From positions 36,899,789 through 36,963,788 of the forward strand of contig OX463847.1 in NCBI GenBank assembly GCA_949825065.1: a DNA stretch of 64,000 nucleotides, read 5' to 3'. A program made the translations under genes and the position numbers. Positions 10,772 through 20,844 of the stretch are shown piece after piece. The number at the start of each line of letters is the position of its first letter. Position 1 is the first letter of the stretch. This DNA is from Odontocerum albicorne. Its lineage: Eukaryota; Arthropoda; Insecta; Trichoptera; Odontoceridae. The notes under the pieces are model-generated. The model was not told where the DNA came from. It saw only the letters and a list, made by a program, of their open reading frames with translations, and made no database searches.

Positions 10772-12441
10772 TCTCTCTGTGGTTGCAGTCCTAAGACTGG
10801 TTTGCAGCAATTTCAACTCTTCTCCTCCATTCCTCCCTGTCCTGTGCGGCTCTTTTTAAATCTGTATATGTTGAGCAGCGCACGTCCACCAACAGGTCCT
10901 CCAGGTACTCTCGGCGTGGGCGTCCCCTAGAGTTTGTCCCCTCGGTCATACCCTCCATTATGGCATGCAAAAGGCCCTCTTGTCGTATTATATGACCGAT
11001 CCATCTTGCACGCCTTTCGGACAAGATCCTGAGCAGGTGCCTTCCTCCTTCGATTCGTTGGAGAACCTCTTCATTCGTGATGTGGTCTCTCCAGGAAATT
11101 CCTAATAGTCTTCTATAGGACCACATCTCAAAAGCCTCTAGTCTCCGTCTATCTCTTTCGAATAGGCACCATGTCTCGCAGCCGTACATCAATATACTCC
11201 ATACATAGGTCTTGATGAGGAGTATTCTCAGTTTTAGGTCTATATTATTTGATTCTATTATTTTCGACCTTTTATTAAATGCAAGTCTGGCCTGATGTAT
11301 ACGGCTGTCGACCTCGCTCTTAGACCGACCGTCCCATGTTATTTTGCTCCCGAGGTAGACAAACTCTTTGGTGTTCTTTAGTGGTTTACCCGACATCACT
11401 ATTCTCATCTGGTGTTGCGCTCGGCCTACAGTCAGCAGCTTTGTTTTGTCTTTATTTATCTTCATACTGTAGTTATTTTGAAGAATGCTTTTTATAGTTG
11501 TTAAGGTCTCTTGTAGTTCCTCTTCACTTTCAGCAACCATAGCAATATCGTCAGCGAACCTTATCATATCCACCTTTTGCCCGTGTATCTTTACACCTTC
11601 TCTGTGACTCACTCTCTCTCTCAAGTCGTCAATCGCGCTCTGTATATAGGCGTTAAAAAGAACAGGTGACAGAGAGCATCCCTGCCTTACCCCTTGTCTT
11701 ATATTGGCTTCCTTTGTGTCCTCGTCACATCTGATTATAGCGGCCTCATTCTTGTATAGCGCCTGGATTATACGTCTATCTCTGTATTTGATGTCAATGC
11801 TCTTCAAAATCTCGAAGAGTCTTTTCCATTCTACTTTGTCAAAAGCTTTCTCCAGGTCTATGAATGCGATGTATGTGTTTTGGTTTCTTTTTATTCTATT
11901 TTCTAGTAGTATTCGTAGAGACAGTATTGCTTCTCTGGTTCCCACACCTCTTCTGAAGCCATACTGGTCTCTGGAAAGGATGTTCTCTACTTTTGGTTCA
12001 ATTCTCTTTAGAATGATATTAGTCAGTATTTTTGAGGCATGGGATATTAGGCTAAGAGTTCTGTGTTGCTCACATTTTGTCGTACCTGCCTTCTTTGGTA
12101 ATGTGACAATTAGGCATTTCTCGAAGTCCTCTGGTATCTTTCCGGTCTTATATATTGTCTGTATCATTTTAAACAGGGCATCTGTGATTCCTTTTCCTGC
12201 TGCCTTAATTAGTTCGGCCGGAACGTCATCGATTCCGGGTGCTTTCCCGTTTTTGAGGTTTTTCAGTGCGAGGTCGAACTCTTCTCTAATGATTAGGTCT
12301 CCCAGATCATCCGCGTCTACCTCATTTTCTCTTTCTATCAATGTTCCACTGTCAGTATTTCCCTTGTCATTGTACAGCATTTCGAGATATCTTTTCCATC
12401 TCTCTCCTATTTGGTCATTTTCAAATAGTATTTTGCCGTAT
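10772..12441 (-). mobile_element. Young 5'-truncated LINE inserted in mariner
   Basis: The 1,670-bp insertion lies between perfect 10-bp duplications. It is antisense to the mariner. Only about 19 bases follow the stop codon (GACTGCAACCACAGAGAG) and there is no poly(A) tail, as in RTE-like elements with very short 3' UTRs. The 5' end is cut inside the ORF, so the endonuclease domain is absent. The open frame shows that insertion was recent relative to the decayed mariner. Confidence 0.93.
10791..12441 (-). CDS. LINE reverse transcriptase, 5'-truncated but open
   Basis: About 550 codons without a stop encode a non-LTR reverse transcriptase. Seen in order: a block before the fingers (LKNGKAPGIDDVPAEL), the fingers/palm motifs QYGFRRGVGTREA, AFIDLEKAFDKVEW, RQGVRQGCSLSPVLFNAY, the catalytic MIRFADDIAMV, then EFVYLGSKITWDG and a C-terminal tail with ILMYGCETW, FEMWSYRRLLGISW, RRARWIGHI and RGRPRREYLEDL. 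The palm aspartates (IDLEKAFD, FADD) are intact. The N-terminal endonuclease is missing. The longest ATG-initiated frame starts at 12518 inside antisense mariner sequence and is artificial; the first ATG inside the LINE is near 12380. It most resembles RTE-like 'endonuclease-reverse transcriptase' proteins of insects; the exact clade is uncertain. Catalytically it may be competent, but nothing here shows expression. Confidence 0.93.
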
Positions 12442-12859
12442 AGGACAATGCACCGTGTCACAAATCGATGGTAACGATGGCCAAATTGCATGAGTTGAAC
12501 TTCTAATTGCTTTCGCACCCACCGTATTCTCCAGATTTGGCCCCCAGCGACTATTGGCTGTTCGCAGACCTCAAAAAGATGCTCCAGGGAAAGAGATTTG
12601 GCTCCAATGAAGAAGTGATTGCTGAAACTAACGCCTAGTTTGAAACCAAAGTTAAATCGATCTACACGGCTGGCATAGAAAAGTTAGGAAAGCGTTTGAA
12701 TGAGTTTATCGCTCTTGAAGAAGACTATGTGGATGAATAATGAAGAATTTTGGTAAACAAATGTTGTTTTAGTAGTTAGTCCCGGGACTTATTGATCGAT
12801 ATTATGATATTCTCGATACTGATAAGCCATGTTTATACGTCCAAATCCTAACCTTGTAT

Positions 12860-13265
12860 TTCCACTAATAAGTCATTTTTCTTTTTCGCAGGTAAGAAAC
12901 TAACTTCAACTACAGTAAAACAATGTGACGTATGTTGACAAGGAACATCTTCAAAAACAATACCTGGTAAGTTTGTAATTTTGTATTGCACGAGTACATT
13001 CCAATTCAAGATGATATTCATTCGTTTGGTATCCTTGAACAGATTCGAATAAGTGATTCCGACAAATTCAATAGTTTGACCGGCAGACAACATTGTCTTA
13101 GAAATTCTCCATGTTGTCGAAAGTCTATATGTAATCTCTATTTCTTGAATGATAGAGATCATGTGATACGGAAAATTCATTTTCAACACCATATCTCGAT
13201 GGCATTATCATGTGTCTTCCCTTCTTTGTCATCGTCTATATTTCCCCTTAATACAGTTCTATAGA
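12860..13265 (-). pseudogene. Family W, unidentified repeated coding segment, copy 1
   Basis: A 114-codon open stretch (12848-13192) contains SKTMLSAGQTIEFVGITYSN and HCFTVVEVSFLPAKKKN. The same peptide signatures, with different codons in part, recur in the split copy at 49460-49600 plus 50255-50770. A 51-bp stretch (12875-12925) is identical to 49471-49521. I do not recognise the protein. Conservation at the protein level suggests a transposon or other multicopy gene. Confidence 0.5.
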
Positions 13266-13307
13266 GAATTCTAAGGATTCGACTAGACGGATTTTGGTTT
13301 TTCTGAA

Positions 13308-13370
13308 TATTTATTTATTTAATTAACGACACAACAGTGTCTTTATATCTGTACCCTAGAGGATAAACCA
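13308..13370 (-). repeat. Possible LINE 3' tail
   Basis: TTTATTTATTTAATTAACGA and ACACAACAGTGTCTTTATA resemble the start of the minus-strand LINE at 35833 (TTTATTTGATTCAAAACACA then ACAGAGACTTTTA). Too short for a firm call. Confidence 0.3.
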
Positions 13371-13769
13371 CGAATACTATATATACTTATATTTAAAATA
13401 TCTAAATTGTTGCAAAACTCGTTTTCAAGTCTTTGCATACGAATTATAGAGGAGTTGATTTTATAATTAGTTTAGCAATTTTCGGTATAAAAGGGATTGA
13501 GCTGTCTTGTGGATCTAGTGGGAATACGAAATGAAATGCTCGCGAGTAAGTGAAGTGCATCAATCACTGAGTGAATGATTTTGTACAGCAGTACTATATC
13601 GGCTGTTTTTCTTCTGTCACACAGCTTCAAGAGTTTCATTGCATTTAATAAGTTGGGATAATTTATTTGTTCATGTGGTATTACAAGTTTAAAATATAAT
13701 ATATCATATACCGGTTAATTCATATATTTGACAGACTTGTCATTGCTTAATTTGTTATTTCAATTCGTC

Positions 13770-14060
13770 TTCAAATATGTATTTCACATCCTCTACTCTT
13801 CAAAAAGTACACCTAGGTAGACAAACTTATTGACATCTTCGTAATCCCTTAACGAATTGCTTCTTGTCACAATCACGTATCAGTCCTCGACAAGGAATTA
13901 TTTTTGTTTATTTCTAGTCCTAGTTGAGAGTTTTTTATTTTAACCTCATGAAGAAGCAATCGGTAATGTCATCTTCGTTGATGACTATAAGCGTTGTAAC
14001 ATATCGTCTGCAAATCTTATATTCGAGATTTTACGACGTCTTATGACAAAACTATCAAGT
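13770..14060 (-). pseudogene. LINE reverse-transcriptase palm fragment with FADD
   Basis: Minus-strand translation contains KISNIRFADDM and about 70 codons later DVNKFVYLGVLFEE. These are the catalytic 'F/YADD' box and the downstream 'FVYLG' box of non-LTR reverse transcriptases, correctly spaced. Frameshifts and stops separate them. It probably belongs to the same general group as LINE-Z, whose fragment follows at 14757-15290. Confidence 0.7.
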
Positions 14061-14142
14061 TGGGGATTGTGCATGGAGCGAGGGAGGGTGGCGAATGTTT
14101 ACCGTTAGAAGTTTGTATGTCGGTACCAGTTCGAACATAATT

Positions 14143-14250
14143 AAGTCTTGTTTGTGCTCCCCTGATGATGAGGTAAAAAACCTTGAATAGGTAGGGTTAT
14201 AACGTTGCAAAAAATGGTATAAACAATGTTTAATAAAACAAATTACAATA
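14143..14250. mobile_element. Foldback family (CATCATCAGG type), right half only
   Basis: AAGTCTTGTTTGTGCTCCCC, TGATGATGAGG, GGTAGGGTTATAACG and ATAAAACAAATTACAA appear in consensus order. The left arm is missing, so this is half of the palindrome seen complete at 61234-61486. Confidence 0.8.
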
Positions 14251-14756
14251 AGAATTATTGATCAAAATCACATTCGATTTATTCAAAAGTCCTAATAAAA
14301 TGTATTATGTCTTTTTTTAGAAAGGAATGTCCACATTTTCAATTAACTATTTTGCTTCAACCTATAAGTACATTATCATTCCATTTCCGAGATAACTTTG
14401 TTCCACGTTAGCTCAACAATTTACTCTGCCCAGCTACAGAGGAATATTTACACACTGGCTGGCATCGCAACTAATTTATCGACTTCTGATATGACACGCC
14501 CTACCACTCTGGCAGTTGCCAGCCAGCATGAAACTATGCCAGCACATGGGGAATTATTATGATTGAAGGCATTGCAATCATTTCTATTACTTGATCACTC
14601 CAAGTAAACGATTTCAATTCTAGGGCAAATAGACTAAATTGTAAAGACAATTTGTGAACTTTTTTGTGTTGTAACATATTTGTATGAATACAAATTAAAT
14701 ATAACAAACATTAAATATGATTATTCCTATATTTAAACAAACATACATATTATTAC

Positions 14757-15290
14757 GCGGGTAGGCAGAAAGAAGAGAACTCGTAACTGCTCTACCCAAA
14801 CGCAACTTTCGCCTCCTCCACATTCATACACCTCATCATGCACAATCTTCTATTATTCTTACTTCTTAATCTCTCAATTTTTTTTTTAATTTAGTCAATT
14901 TGATCATGCCATATTTTCCTCGCTCGGAAAACTCGCTTAGTCATTCATTCTCTTCTCGTGTCTAAACCTTGTCTTACTTAAAACGTCAATTTTACCCATA
15001 CATTTATTCTGATGTCTATTCCTCCTTCTTTCATACATTGACATTCCACAATAACTTTTAGCCGTCTTCTGCCAAATCCAAGTTTCATTTCCGGGCATCA
15101 AGATGTGCGGGCACCAACATACTATTATGTATTGTCATTTTTGTAACTTTTGACATAGCGCGGCTATTGTATATTACATGAAGTGCTCTGTTTACCCTGT
15201 TCCCTGTCGCTTCCTTATTTTCAATGCCCCTTTCAAATCGCCCGTCATACGTTAACATATTACCCAGATAACAGATCTCATCCTATATTT
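14757..15290 (-). pseudogene. LINE-Z C-terminal remnant, longer copy
   Basis: Read on the minus strand: GRFERGIENKEATGNRVNRA, which is the segment just after the 'YLG' box, followed by decayed text corresponding to the RxWHDQI and terminal regions. Multiple stops. A similar but plus-strand copy lies at 58270-58950 (there ASGGRVERDVERRKRQGTR). Confidence 0.65.
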
Positions 15291-15294
15291 AATA

Positions 15295-15425
15295 ATTGAG
15301 AGATTCAGCCTCGAGATAGGGGGTAGAAACATTGTAACAGTAATGTCATTAGTGGGTTAGCGAATTGACTTGTTATTAAATATTGTAGTATCGAGTTCCG
15401 CAACCTTAAAGCTGAAACATTTGAT
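15295..15425. repeat. Repeat family Q, copy 2
   Basis: GGTAGAAACATTGTAACAG, TTGTAGTATCGAGTTCCGCA and AAAGCTGAAACATTTGAT match the region 8848-8985. The strand of origin is unknown. Confidence 0.5.
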
Positions 15426-15430
15426 AAATA

Positions 15431-15638
15431 TTGTAATTTATTTTATCAAACACTGTTTATTACACTAATTATAACGGTATAACCCAGCCGGTTTCAAGGC
15501 TTTCACCTCATCATCAGGTGCGCACAAACAAGACAATAGGGTTATACCGTTATGAAAAGTGGAATAAACAGTGTTTGATAAAACAAATTACAATGTCTTT
15601 AAACCTCCACAATGTTAATGCCTTAACTATAAATAATA
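15431..15638. mobile_element. Foldback family (CATCATCAGG type), copy
   Basis: Left arm TTGTAATTTATTTTATCAAA...TTTCACCTCATCATCAGG and right arm GGGTTATACCGTTATGAAAA...TTAACTATAAATAAT. The outer left end and part of the centre are lost, so the arms are unequal. Confidence 0.85.
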
Positions 15639-15889
15639 TATTTGATAAATAATTATATATTAGCTATATATTTATTTGACTAGTGGTATTCTACCGTAAA
15701 CGGTTTCAATTATTAAACAAACAATTTAAATTCTACAATGAACTTTTATTCGTCTGCTTTTTGCAGTAGATTTTTGATCTGCTTTCTTTGCGTTATTTCT
15801 GAGATTTTGACTACCAGCTACCCTTTCGTCACTTTGGAGGGGACTTCCGATCCTTGCGAAATGCCTTCTTATTTAAAACTCGAAAAACC

Positions 15890-16300
15890 ATAATGATGAA
15901 GCACCAAAAGGTGTCAATGCTATCATTGCACGTAGCCGTTTCCTACATTCCTTCGACTTGCCTTATATCCTGACGACTTTTCTGGACTGAAACAATAATT
16001 TGTTGAGAGGACTCCTTACTGGACAACTGGTGATAGCAATGGGATCGGTCCTCGGTCAGATTTCTCCATCTTACTTGCTTCTCTAAAGATTTAACATTTT
16101 ACAAAAATTGTCGTGTACTTTGAATCGTCTTAGATGTGGCCTGATTAGTTTTCTCTTGTGCTCATGTGGAATGGTCCAGACTGTTAATCAAATCGTGAAA
16201 GAGTGTCCAATATATCCATTTTCGGGAGGACTGGAGGAGATTCACGGGCTTCTTCTAAGGCTGTATAATGAATGACAAACCTAAATACTCGACTTTGAGA
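15890..16300 (+). pseudogene. LINE C-terminal zinc-knuckle-like remnant
   Basis: A frame near 16120-16270 reads LNRLRCGLISFLLCSCGMVQ, then QIVKECPIYPFSGGLEEIHG. The CxCG...H/Q...C pattern ending in 'CP...F.GG...IH' is the C-terminal cysteine motif of jockey-type LINE proteins. Upstream sequence back to about 15890 is compatible but decayed. A relative lies on the minus strand at 48695-49110. Confidence 0.6.
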
Positions 16301-16617
16301 GAGAAGCCATACGAGAGAAGAATAACAATTTGGGGTTCTGCTTTGGTGGTTGGCTTCCTATGGGGTAACCATGAGAAATACAATATGAGGGAAATCCGGG
16401 TCTGACCTATTCTATGAACATTATCTTACTAATGACGTCTTTTTTGCCTTCCCCATCTTACGATGTCTTCGGTGTAACACATTAATTTTATTTATTTTTC
16501 TGTTTATGAGTGTTTTACCAATAATGCATCTCAGATGCTCAGGAGTACTTTAGCCATGGCTGGTTCCAAACTCAGATAAGAAAAGAAGTGGACTCATGAG
16601 CAAGGGTAGCAACCTAC

Positions 16618-16702
16618 CTATGGTTGGCTCGAAAATATTGCTGCCTGGTAATAAGCTTGCCAGATTGTTTTTTTACTGTGGAATGTTAAATAAATAAATA
16701 AT
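16618..16702 (+). repeat. LINE-A 3' terminus
   Basis: ATGGTTGGCTCGAAAATATT, GCTGCCTGGTAATAAGCTTG and the GTTAAATAAATAAATAA tail match the last 80 bp of LINE-A. Confidence 0.7.
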
Positions 16703-16837
16703 TAAAAATAATTCAGGCAGAAACACTCACAGTACTGCAAAAGTCTCGGAAACTTCTTAACTTTGAAAAAAAACAAGTGCTTTCTTTTTTAGTGCTGTTT
16801 TATTACACCGGTAGCCTAACAAGCGTTACAATGAACT

Positions 16838-17075
16838 TTATAAATACAAAAATGGAAATGACAAACCAAGAAAAGTATGGTTAAACCAATTAAACGATAT
16901 TTTGAAAAAAGGAAACGAAAAAGTTGTATGAGAATGCGTATCGATATAGACTATTTCTTTCCTATTTCGAAACACATCCTCCACGAGGATGTGTTTTGAA
17001 ATAGGAAAGTCTGGCATCCTACCCTCTCTATCTGCCCCAACAGGGAAATGACATGATGGTGTGTATGTAAATACA
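16838..17075 (+). pseudogene. LINE-Z C-terminus containing a hairpin duplication
   Basis: Plus-strand translation includes KPRKVWLNQLNDILKKGNEK and later FEIGKSGILPSLSAP, corresponding to the end of LINE-Z. At 16960-17007 the stretch before the terminal block is an inverted copy of the block itself (CCTATTTCGAAACACATCCT paired with AGGATGTGTTTTGAAATAGG), forming a near-perfect hairpin not found in other copies. Confidence 0.65.
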
Positions 17076-17175
17076 CGGATATAAATACTCGTATATTCGA
17101 TTAATTTATTGTATTTGGCAAAATAAGGGCATGGAATATTCACATTTTTTTAAATTTCAGAAAATATATTAACAT

Positions 17176-17428
17176 ATTTATAGCTAAGGCATTAACATTG
17201 TGGAGATTTAAATACATTGTAATTTATTTTATCAAACAATATTTATTCCACTTTATATAACGGTATAGTCCTACCGGTTTCAAGGCTTGCACCTCATCAT
17301 CAGGGAGCATAAACAAGACTCTGGTTTGTGCTCCTCTGACGATGAGGTAAAAACATTAAAACCGGTAAGGTTATGCCGTTACATTAAGTAGAATAAACAG
17401 TGATTGATAAAACAAATAACAATTTCAG
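17176..17428. mobile_element. Foldback family (CATCATCAGG type), near-complete copy
   Basis: The outer left end TATTTATAGCTAAGGCATTA, the centre CTCATCATCAGGGAGC...GGTTTGTGCTCC and the right inner arm are present. The outermost right arm is missing (it stops at AAACAAATAACAATTTCAG). Confidence 0.88.
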
Positions 17429-17454
17429 AAAATGTTTTTAAAAAAAGCATTTAG

Positions 17455-18003
17455 ATATTTATTTATTTATTAAATACTTTTATTGCAAATACAATCTGGT
17501 GAGCTTATTGTCAGGCGGCAATCTTTTCCAACCAACCAAACCAGAAAAAATTAAATGAAGCAATTTATATTCACCCCCACGAAATCCATGAACATATACG
17601 TGAACATACGCCCACAAACCCCTCAAAGACAGACAATCACCCGAACATTCTTTTTCATATAAAGTGAGATATCATCAATCAAAGGTAGAGGAATGGATGG
17701 TGGAGAAGAAAGATAACATCAGTAATGAAACACGTTATATTACTGACTAGAAATAAGGAGTTTTTTTTCAGTCGCTTCTTAAAGCATGCCAAGGATGGAG
17801 CGAGTCTAACATTGGTTTGTAACTGATTCCAGAGTCTCACTGCATAGACAGTAAAGGACGATGTAAAAAAATGAACGATGAACTGGAAAAGACAGTAAAC
17901 AATCTCGGGATGGCGGGGCAGTTAAGGATATTATACAATAGAGACAGTATGTGAATTTGGCGTCTGTTTCTAACGTTCAACCAGTTCAACCTTTCTTTGT
18001 AAT
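17455..18003 (-). mobile_element. LINE-A 3' end, 5'-truncated, degenerate
   Basis: Starts with the TTTATT-type tail, then the shared AATCTTTTCCAACCAACC tail, and the 3' UTR with GATTGTCTG/ATATCTCACTTTATATG equivalents. Last comes the RT C-terminus (equivalents of LWNQLQTN and FKKRL, broken) ending at the NWLNVRNRR equivalent. It carries a deletion in the middle of the C-terminal block (after the equivalent of TVHAVRLW...). Confidence 0.8.
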
Positions 18004-18149
18004 GGGAGTCAGTAATTTCGGGCTAACAATAATTTCTTGTTTATCAACTTTTGTTTATTCTGTAATAATATATATTTCTCTATAATAATATAAAATATAT
18101 ATAATCATACATACCATATATTTCCCTTTAAACTGTTTTTTTATATTTT

Positions 18150-18336
18150 TTTTAACCTGGCGAGTTTATTGCCATGTGGCAATCTCTTCCAACCAACCAG
18201 AAGTATGGTTTTTATAGGTCCTAAGTGTTAACCAGAATGGAATCCTATTTAAAAAAATCTGGGTTCCAGCGGGGATCGAACCCGCAACCTCCGGATCGGC
18301 AGACAAATGTCTTACCACCAGGCCACGGAGGTTGTC
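18150..18336 (-). repeat. tRNA-derived SINE copy, well preserved
   Basis: Minus-strand order: head ACCTCCGTGGCCTGGTGGT, B box GGGTTCGATCCCCGCTGGAA, body, then tail CTGGTTGGTTGGAAGAGATT. It is followed at 18337 by a short LINE-A-like scrap (TCTAACGTTCAACCAGTCAG). Confidence 0.85.
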
Positions 18337-18589
18337 TATTTCTAACGTTCAACCAGTCAGTAAACTGTGTATGTAATGGAGATATTGTGATGTAACCTTT
18401 GTATAAAGAAATTTAACAAATATATCAATTTCATCTTTAACAAAGAGACAGGAACGGGTATTGGCAAGAAGAGTGTAGATGTCAACACGCTACGTCACTG
18501 AAGGGAAACGTTATGCTTTTTTAAGTCGCTGTTTGAAACATGTCAATGACGAAGCGAGAATTACACACTATCAGTCCCTTCTCAACCCA

Positions 18590-18835
18590 GTTTCCTATCT
18601 ACCATTTTCCGGTTGGGGTAGACAAAGAGGGAAAAGCACCAGACTTTCATGTCTCGATATGCATCCTTCGCCTCTTCTACATATATACAACTCCTCTTTC
18701 AACTCACACAGTTTCTTTAATTTTTTGCATTTACTAATTTCAAAATATAATTCACTTGATCTAACTTTACGTTCCTTGGTTATTTTCTACACACCTTCGA
18801 ATAACATTTGCACTGTATATTTGTTTTGTTGATCA
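18590..18835 (-). pseudogene. LINE-Z C-terminal remnant
   Basis: The reverse of the terminal block is visible: TTTCCGGTTGGGGTAGACAA, then AGACTTTCATGTCTCGATAT and CATCCTTCGCCTCTTCTACA. It parallels 34690-34800 and 49615-49690. No open frame of useful length. Confidence 0.55.
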
Positions 18836-18844
18836 TTCTTCTTT

Positions 18845-19062
18845 CTATTGTATTATATTGTATTGTACTTTCGTTGTATACAGTACAACCTGGCAGACTT
18901 ATTGGCATGTGGCAATCTTTTCCAACCAACCAAAAAGATGTTGAAGTAACCTTAAGTTAATACCAGACTGGAATCTTTTTTAAAAAATCTAACTCCAGCG
19001 AGACTTAAATCCGCAACTCCGGGTTTAGAGACAGCGTCTTACCAACTAGGTCACGGAGGTCG
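18845..19062 (-). repeat. tRNA-derived SINE copy
   Basis: Minus-strand head ACCTCCGTGACCTAGTTGGT with a degenerate B box, the body and the tail GTTGGTTGGAAAAGATTGCC. It ends in a long ATACAATATAATACAAT-type run that represents the SINE 3' end. Confidence 0.85.
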
Positions 19063-19737
19063 TATACATGTCTAAATTATATTGTTATAATATTTTCTAC
19101 ATTTCTAAATTATCTTAGAGTGATCTTAATAAGTTAAATTAAGATCAATAAATTAGCACAGCTTAAATAATTATAATTATCTTGACAAAAAAAATCTTTG
19201 AATTCTTTAATGTTAAATGTATTTCAACTTATTTAAAAAAAAAACAAATTATTCAAAATGATTTCCTTAAAAAAAAAAGAACAAATAATAATTTGTCAAT
19301 AAAACGGACGCCATTACTGTTTACATGTCAAAAAAAAGCAAACGAATTGGATAACATCAATAATAATTCTTGAAAACTTTTCACAGAGTTCTACTTTTTA
19401 TTTATTTGAGTTCATAAATAAATATATTTTTCGAGAGAAATTCGCGAAGCACATTCTTGGGAGTGGCGAATTATATTTCCTTGTTTTCGTCCTCGCTTAG
19501 ACACACCCAACACACTTCTGTTTTAGTCGCAATAACTCGGAGACCAAAATAACTAGGGTTGATCTCTTGCCTGAACTATTATTACGTTTATTATATTATA
19601 AAACAAGGAAGATAACTTATTTTCATCAAAGTAAATTCACTGTTGTATGAACAGAACTTTCGCTAACTTAAGTGGAATTATTTGAAAGGATATATAATAT
19701 TTAACAAAGTAATAAATAACTCTCTCTCTTCCTTGGC
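19063..19737. other. AT-rich spacer, no gene seen
   Basis: A-run-rich frames only. Nothing matches a protein or a repeat elsewhere in the window. Confidence 0.4.
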
Positions 19738-20030
19738 ATTATTATTCCCACATGGTGGTGGGGTATGCCCTTCCAATAATTCGCCGCCACTTCACCCGAT
19801 CCCGTGCATCTTCCGGAGCGATATCGGCGTCCCTCATGTCCCGCCCAACCACCTCGCGCCACCTCCGCTTGGGTCTTACTCGAGACCTCTTACCAGGGGC
19901 ATTAAAGTGTCTGCGCCCTGTTTCCTATATACTCTGGCGGTCTTCTGCTGACGTGTCCATACCATCGCAGCCTGCTCTCTTGAATCTTGTCAGAGATGTC
20001 GCGTACATACGTATAGTCTGGTCAAGCCTA
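19738..20030 (-). pseudogene. LINE reverse-transcriptase C-terminus, RLRWYGHVSRR type
   Basis: Minus-strand frames give ISDKIQESRLRWYGHVSRRP, then RVRPKRRWREVVGRDMRDAD and EDARDRVKWRRIIGRAYPTT, with a stop soon after MWE. This is the standard C-terminal tail of insect endonuclease-reverse transcriptase LINEs. A frameshift lies in the middle (near 19900). The element ends in AATAATA at 19738. It is GC-richer than its surroundings and so probably a fairly recent arrival. Confidence 0.82.
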
Positions 20031-20250
20031 TCCTAAATAAAAGTATGTATATGCAATGGATTAAATTAATTAATTAATTGAAATATAAATATTGTTTTGA
20101 AGTCAAGCAGAATGAACTAAAAAGTGATCATGTAAGTAATGTGTGATATATTGGAATACAAAGGGTTTTACCAAAACGTTAACCATGACTACATCAATCT
20201 GAATAAAAATGAATTCTTACCAACATTATTCATATTGGTAAAGGAAACAA

Positions 20251-20352
20251 GGTACTGCTAGCATTCTTCACTTGTATAGAAACAAGATACTGCTAGCATT
20301 CTTCACTTGTATAGAAACAAGGTACTGCTAGCATTCTTCACTTGTATAGAAA
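20251..20352. repeat. 35-bp tandem repeat, three units
   Basis: GGTACTGCTAGCATTCTTCA CTTGTATAGAAACAA repeats from 20251, 20286 and 20321. The second unit has one change (GGTAC to GATAC). Confidence 0.97.
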
Positions 20353-20844
20353 ATCTCTCAAATAACGCGGGGTGTCGGCAAGCCATTTCACCGCGTCTTC
20401 TGCGGCGGTAGATGACCTTACATCCCTCAGTAAAAGTGTATATGGGAACAACTATTGGTCCATGATCAGTGGAGATTCTGCTTGTCTCAATCTATACATA
20501 TTTTTTATTTATAAGGTATAATACCGTATAACAATAATAATAATAATAAAACAATAGTTAGTGATTCATATATAAGAAAAAATATGTAACAAAACATTTT
20601 TTTTTAAATAATTTAGCGTCATACATTACGAAAAGATAGGAATATGAAAAAAACAACAAAAATAAATGCAAAGAATTAGCACACAAAAGTTTACGAGTAA
20701 CCAACACAGTACAGGCGGTCCAAAGATGGGCAGTTCATACTGCACCAAACCAAATTATATATGCATTTTTGACATTGTCTTCATTTAAACTGGTTCAGAT
20801 AACATCAGAACTCCATTGCCAGAGAAAATGCAGTTAATATAACT

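Larger units (their letters stand above)
10014..12741 (+). pseudogene. Mariner DD34D transposase, disrupted
   Basis: The ATG at 10014 opens a mariner transposase: N-terminal helix-turn-helix region with WYADFKRGRTDTNDAERSGR, then the WVPRLL linker motif, MDETCIHHYTPE (first catalytic D), IVFWDAHGIIF (second D), and after the insertion HPPYSPDLAPSDYWLFADLK (third D). It ends GlyTyrValAspGlu-like at DYVDE. The family length is about 345 residues. Damage visible: an in-frame TAG at 10084, a frameshift near 10690, two stops in the right part (after HELNF and after AETNA), and the LINE inserted at 10772-12441. The enzyme would excise and reinsert the element by cut and paste at TA sites. This copy cannot make it. 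Confidence 0.93.
9840..12799 (+). mobile_element. Mariner element, complete ends, interrupted by a LINE
   Basis: Terminal inverted repeats are TCAATCAACAATTCCCGGGA on the left and, read in reverse, TCGATCAATAAGTCCCGGGA on the right, each continuing CTAAC. Both are flanked by TA (9838-9839 and 12800-12801), the mariner target duplication. Without the inserted LINE and one copy of its TSD the element is 1,280 bp, the usual mariner length. The transposase gene is broken. Confidence 0.95.

Noticed and set aside
10691..10930. A separate gene after the first mariner frame
   Set aside because: The start is the mariner transposase continuing in another frame after a frameshift; from 10772 it reads antisense LINE sequence.
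11704..12474. A 256-codon plus-strand open frame
   Set aside because: It is antisense to the LINE reverse transcriptase on the minus strand. The minus frame has all RT motifs and the plus frame has none.
14455..14526. Short inverted repeat CTGGCTGGCA / TGCCAGCCAG
   Set aside because: Arms of 10 bp with a 52-bp loop are expected by chance in 64 kb; no other element features.
18479..18832. A 117-codon plus-strand frame
   Set aside because: Its right part is antisense to a decayed LINE-Z terminal block, and the left part has no recognisable content.
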